Shown: in pieces, positions 59,607 to 64,000 of the stretch
How the letters are laid out: each line of letters starts with the position of its first letter
How positions within the stretch are numbered: position 1 is the first letter of the stretch
Origin: Piliocolobus tephrosceles
Lineage: Eukaryota > Chordata > Mammalia > Primates > Cercopithecidae
NCBI RefSeq assembly: GCF_002776525.5
Contig: NC_045436.1
Span: forward strand, 96,921,057 to 96,985,056
DNA: 64,000 bases
Direction: 5' to 3'
Notes under the pieces: generated by a model
Told to the model about the DNA's origin: nothing
The model's input: only the letters and a program-made list of their open reading frames with translations
The model's database searches: none
Made by a program: the position numbers and the translations under genes

Positions 59607-61089
59607 CAAAAGTTTTTAAGAGAGAAAAGAACGCATGACATTTAATTTTACAAGGACCATAACTGCCGCCATAGAGAAAACCATAGTGGATCTATCGGAA
59701 TCATTGCTTTTTGAATGGTTTCTCCATTATTAGTCTATGAAAATTAATTTCCTGTGTGTTTCCACTTAACACAGGCTATTATTTGCCATTTTATGCACAG
59801 AACTTCCTGCAAATATCCCAGCTTCCCCACAGTCAAAGTGCTGTGAGCTATGTAATTTTTCATGTGTTTCATAATTCTCTTCCTATTACTAAGTTAATGT
59901 TTCCATACGATGCTAAAAGCACAGACTATTTGCACCTTGCAAAAACAGCAGTGAATCTTAAATATTATCATTGGCTCTAAATATAAGTGAATTCTCACTG
60001 AAGTTGCATGTAGTTCTCTTGTGTATAATGGGAGCACATCCATATATAGAAATTCTGAAACCTGAAGCCACATTCATGGCAAAGAAAAACCAGCTCCCTT
60101 CTGTCTGTTTCCAAACATTTCCCTGGCATGGGGGATATACATATAGATTATTTTAAAAGAGCAGCCACACTAATTCATACTACAAATTGTAATTTTAAAA
60201 TATAAGATGTACATTTTCTTATGACCAAGAAATATAGGACACAGTACTAGATAGATACTGTGATTTTCATAATGACAAAATTCTCATCAATATTTTGTAC
60301 ACATTTTGGAGTGAACAGTGAAAAACTAAAGCAACCATACAGAGACTAAATGTCAAAATGTTTTGTCATGCCAATATGTTTAAAATATCACTTTTTCTCC
60401 AGAAGTTGTCTATCACTGTATGTTTAATCTTTGATACATTTTATAACAAATTTTTTGAGAAAAATTAAATAAGAAACCATAAAATTTGCATAAAGTTTTC
60501 TTTTTCTATAAAGCAAGTCTAATTTTACTTTACCCTCTTCATTGTTAGTGTGTGTAACCAAAATTGAAATCTCTGAGTTGCCAAAAAATATATTTATAAT
60601 AAAGTTAGAGAAATGTATTTTCACTGGAAATATTATAGTATTGTGCCATTTTACCATGATTTTGCTTGTCTTAATTCTTGTTATTATGACTAATGTAGTC
60701 TATTTATTAGCTATTCCCCCACATTAAAGTTTATAGTATTCTATCAGTTTTCTCCCATGGATTTTATTACTTTTTTTGAACTCATCTTGGCAGTCTTTCA
60801 ATTTGCAAGAATCAGAAAATGTATACCCTTTTCTAATAGGAGAGATCATATTGGGTGCTACATATCAGTACATTGTCATGATTTTGTAGACTTTAAAAAC
60901 TATTGACTAAAATATTATCTTTATTGTTATATAATAATTAAAACTATTTCAAACATCTACACATGCAGTTTGAAACACAAACTTTTCAACACAGGTAGTA
61001 TAGTAAGATATAAATAGAAACAAAAAATGTTTCTAAAGGAGGAATGAAAGTGTAGTGATATATTCATTTCCTCTTAGTTTTTTTTTTAC
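59607..61089. other. 1.5 kb of unassigned AT-rich DNA
   Basis: No gene or repeat family recognised with confidence. The last 100 bases may already be L1M. Confidence 0.45.
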
Positions 61090-62049
61090 AATCAGTGTTA
61101 AGTTGTCATCAGTTTAAAATAATGAGTTAAAAGATGTTGTTTGCAAGCTTCATGGTAACCTCAAATCAAAAAAAGTACAACAGATACTCAGAAAACAAAA
61201 AGCTATAAATTAAAACATACCACTAGGAACAATCATGTTCACTGAAAGGAAGACAGGAACAAGGGAAGAAAAGATCATAAAACAATGAGAAAACAAATAG
61301 CAAAATGGCGGGAGTAAGTCCTTATTTATCAGTAATAACATTGAATATAAATGGACTAAACTCTCTATTAAAAATATATAGAGTTGCTGAATGTATTAAA
61401 AAACAAGACTCAATGTATCTGAGGCCTAAAACAATCAGGCTGCACCTATAAAGATACACATAGACTGAATATAAAGGGATGGAAAGAGATATTCCATGCC
61501 AATGGAAACCAAAAAAGAGCAGGAACAGCTATACCTATATCAGACAAAATAGATTTCAAAACAAAAACCATAAGAAGAGACAAAGAAGGTCATTATATAA
61601 TGATAAAGGACTCAATTCATGAAGAGGACATAATAATTGTAAATATATATATGCCTCCAACACTGGATCACCCAGATACATAAAGTAAGTATTAAAGTGC
61701 AGGAACGAGAAAGATTCTAATACAACAATAGGTAGAGATTTCAACACCCCACTTTCAGTATTGGACAGACTATCCAGACAGAAAATCAACAAAATGATGT
61801 CAGACTTATCCTGCACTATAAACCAAACAGACTTAATTAAATAAGTAAACAAAGTGCACTGGAATGGCAAGTGGGTCAATAAAGACATTACAAAGAAAAT
61901 TAAAATTTTTACTGAAACAAATGAAAATTACAATACAACATACCAAAACCTATAAGATACAACAAAAGCAGTACTAAGAGAAAAGTTTATAACAATAAGC
62001 ACCTAAATCAGAAAAGTAGAAAAACTTAAAATAACCTAATGAAACACAT
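61090..62049 (+). mobile_element. Old L1M, sense, first part (upstream region and ORF2 start)
   Basis: 'gtgttaagttgtcatcagtttaaaataatg' starts the recognisable part. ORF2 endonuclease sequence follows ('atggcgggagtaagtccttatttatcagtaataacattgaatataaatgg', 'ccatgccaatggaaaccaaaaaagagcagg'). It carries many stops. The element is split by an AluJ and by a retrocopy and runs past the window end. Confidence 0.9.
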
Positions 62050-62339
62050 TTTTCTTTGAGGCAGTGTCTTGCTATGTTTCCCAGACTGGAGTGCAGTGGC
62101 ATGATCATGGCTCACTGTAGCCTCAACCTCCTAAGCTAAATCCAAACCCCCATCTCAGCCTCCTGAGTAGTTGAAATTACAGGTGCATGCCACCATGTCT
62201 GACTAATGTTTGCATTTTTTGTAGAGATAGGACTTCACCATGTTGTCCAGATTGATCTCAAATGCCTGTGCTCAAGCTATCTGCTTGCCGTAGCCTCCCA
62301 AAGTGCTGGGATTATAAATATAAGCCACCATGCCTGGTC
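62050..62339 (-). mobile_element. AluJ, antisense, inside the L1M
   Basis: 'tttgaggcagtgtcttgctatgtttcccagactgg' to 'aagccaccatgcctggtc', strongly diverged. Confidence 0.9.
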
Positions 62340-62570
62340 TATAATAATATATCTTAAAGAACCAGAAATGCAAGAGCTAACCCAAATCCAAAGTTAATAA
62401 AGATAAAAGCATAAATAAATTAAATTGAAACAAAAAATACAAAAACATCAATAAAATGAAAAGTTATTTTTTTAAAGAGAAAAACAAATTGAAAAATCTT
62501 TAGCCAGACTAACCAAGAAAAAAAGAGGAAAGACTCAGATAAATAAAATTAGAGATTAAAAAGGAGACAT
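62340..62570 (+). mobile_element. Old L1M, second part
   Basis: 'gaaccagaaatgcaagagctaacccaaatccaaag' and 'ctttagccagactaaccaagaaaaaaagagg' belong to the ORF2 linker. It ends at 'gattaaaaaggagacat', the first copy of the retrocopy's target-site duplication. Confidence 0.9.
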
Positions 62571-62704
62571 GGAAATGAGACCAATAATTTGAACTAGCTA
62601 CAAAAGTTGAGAGCAATATAGGGATCCTTAAGGAATTATCAGATACACAGAATTTGTAGGTAAATTTTTTCTGGCTTATATTCACTAATGGGAAAATGTA
62701 TTCT

Positions 62705-63068
62705 TCTTTTAATTAATTAATTAATTAATTTTGAGACGGAGTCTTGCTCTGTCGCCAAGGCTGGAGTGCAGTGGCCGGATCTCAGCTCACTGCAAGCTCC
62801 GCCTCCCAGGTTTATGCCATTCTCCTGCCTCAGCCTCCCGAGTAGCTGGGACTCCCAGCTACTCGGGAGGCTGCCAAGTAGGTGGGCGTCCGCCTACACC
62901 TCCCGAGTAGGTGGCGCCCGCCACCTCGCCCGGCTAGTTTTTTGTATTTTTTAGTAGAGACGGGGTTTCACCGTCTTAGCCAAGATGGTCTCGATCTCCT
63001 GACCTCGTGATCCGCCCATCTCGGCCTCCCAAAGTGCTGGGATTACAGGCTTGAGCCACCGCGCCCGG
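62705..63068 (-). mobile_element. AluY, Old World monkey type, with internal fold-back rearrangement
   Basis: Antisense AluY with a (TTAA)n-type tail. Its flanking duplication is 'tgggaaaatgtattct' (62689-62704 and 63069-63084). It has 'ggccggatctcagctcactgc' and '...ggcttgagccaccgcgcccgg', the reverse complements of the cercopithecid variants. At 62851-62912 about 59 extra bases replace the normal 'acag', including an inverted copy of the adjacent Alu sequence. Confidence 0.95.
62831..62873. repeat. Perfect 20-bp hairpin inside the AluY
   Basis: 'cagcctcccgagtagctggg' (62831-62850), a 3-base spacer, then its exact reverse complement (62854-62873). Confidence 0.97.
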
Positions 63069-63692
63069 TGGGAAAATGTATTCTAATAAACTAGCATTGG
63101 CTCATTATATGAATAGAGCTAAGCCATCAAGTGACAGACAAAAAATTGTGTTGTGTTGTGAAAGACAAGGACGGGCAGGAGAAGATAGTGAGAAGTCAGT
63201 GAGGCTCCAAGCAATATTACACTATATTTGATATATTTCTCCATATGGTAAATACACAATAGGTATAGCTGAAACTTGCTTGCTAGTCATATAAAACATT
63301 GCACTATGAAACTTTACCTACAACTAGAGACCGAGTTTGAAATTCATTTCAGAGAATGAATAGAAGTTAGAGAGGAAAATATAGTTAAGATAGAATATTA
63401 TAGGACATAATTTCAAACCGTATTACACAAAGGAAAATGAAAAAAGTCAGACTTGAATGTGGTACAATATCCCTTTCTATCTTTCATCAAAGCAACTCTG
63501 TTTTTAAATAATGACTCGCATTTTGTGTAAGATTATATTCTGACCCAGGAGATAATTGTATCCTTTTTTAACAATAATATTGTAATATATTAAAATATGT
63601 AGATTGAAAACTTGACCAAATTCATAATCTGTGACTACTTTCAAATTACTTTAATAAAACACATTTTGAATCACATTAAAAAAAGGAGACAT

Positions 63693-64000
63693 TACAACTG
63701 ATACTGCAGAAACTCAAAGGATCATTAGACTACTCTGAGCAATTATATGACAATCAACTGGAAAACCTAGAATAAATAAATAAATTCTTAGACACGAAAA
63801 CCTTCCAACATTTAACCATGAAGAAGTCTAAAACCTGAATAGACCAACAACAAAAAATGAGATTAAAACCATAATAAAAAGCCTCCCAACGAAGAAAAGC
63901 CTGGGATTCAATATATTAATTGCTGAATCTTACTAAACATTTAAAGAAGAACTAATATCAATCCTACTCAAACTATTCTAAAAAATAGAGGATAGAATAC
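63693..64000 (+). mobile_element. Old L1M, third part, running off the window
   Basis: 'tacaactgatactgcagaaactcaaaggatcattag' continues the L1M ORF2 after the retrocopy, followed by 'aatcttactaaacatttaaagaagaactaatatcaatcctac', the region before the reverse transcriptase. Confidence 0.92.

Larger units (their letters stand above)
62571..63679 (+). pseudogene. 5'-truncated retrocopy of an unidentified mRNA 3' end
   Basis: This is a non-L1 insertion inside the L1M. The L1 sequence before it ends 'aaaaaggagacat' (62558-62570) and L1 resumes after a second copy of the same 13 bases (63680-63692), exactly where the L1 consensus would continue ('tacaactgatac'). Just before the second copy are 'aataaa' (63653-63658) and, 20 bases on, an A-run from 63678. 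The break point reads 5'-TTTTT/AAT on the bottom strand, a good L1 endonuclease site. These are the marks of L1-driven retroposition of a polyadenylated RNA. Without the AluY inside it (and its duplicated 16-bp target) the copy is about 730 bp. No coding frame is visible, so it is probably a 3' UTR or a non-coding RNA. I cannot name the source gene. Confidence 0.78.

Noticed and set aside
62206..62954. Short frames near the right end
   Set aside because: They fall in the AluJ and the AluY and are standard Alu translations.

Overview
The window is primate nuclear DNA, most likely from an Old World monkey (macaque/baboon group). It is packed with Alu elements, and three of them (15523-15810, 54224-54543, 62705-63068) carry sequence variants I associate with the cercopithecid AluY lineages: 'gagatccggccactg' where human AluY has 'gagatcgcgccactg', and in two of them 'ggctcaagcc' for 'ggctcacgcc'. 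A 10-base run of N at 42808-42817 marks an assembly gap inside an (AAT)n tract.

I find no protein-coding gene, exon, tRNA or rRNA that I can support. The long open frames are explained by Alu, LINE-1 or MaLR remnants, by microsatellites, or by chance in AT-rich DNA. The window is best described as gene-poor intergenic or deep-intronic sequence whose content is layers of transposable elements.

Layout. 0-12 kb: an L1PA 3' end, a Tigger-group MITE, an Alu, a large MaLR complex (6494-9227) with two oppositely oriented parts, a second Tigger/MER44-type MITE split by an MST-type LTR, and another Tigger-like element. 12-22 kb: MaLR LTRs, degraded LINE-1, Alus, a (GT)n(GA)n tract, and at 21634-22133 a CpG-rich 500-bp solo retroviral LTR sitting inside an older MLT1-type LTR. 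22-36 kb: mostly unassigned AT-rich DNA with MIR/L2 relics, a near-identical ~100-bp tandem duplication (27828-28029), an AluY, and an L1PA with inverted halves (30303-31402) beside an older L1. 36-51 kb: old L1 fragments, an inverted Alu pair around the N gap, a 1.7-kb L1PA, Alus, a MaLR LTR, MIRs and an unnamed local repeat pair. 51-64 kb: three LINE-1 copies (3.2 kb L1 at 51972-55143; L1PA 3' end at 58577-59606; an old L1M from 61090 to the window edge).

The old L1M at the right end holds the most informative structure: an AluJ, a separate 1.1-kb insertion with all the marks of a retrocopied mRNA 3' end (13-bp target-site duplication, AATAAA 20 bases before a short A-run), and inside that retrocopy a young AluY that carries an internal fold-back rearrangement.

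Nothing here looks like a new gene system. The items most worth checking are the unidentified retrocopy (62571-63679), the solo LTR with promoter-like motifs (21634-22133), the rearranged AluY, the inverted MaLR complex with its unidentified 418-bp core, and the tandem duplication. Names of repeat subfamilies are from memory of their consensus sequences, not from a database search.
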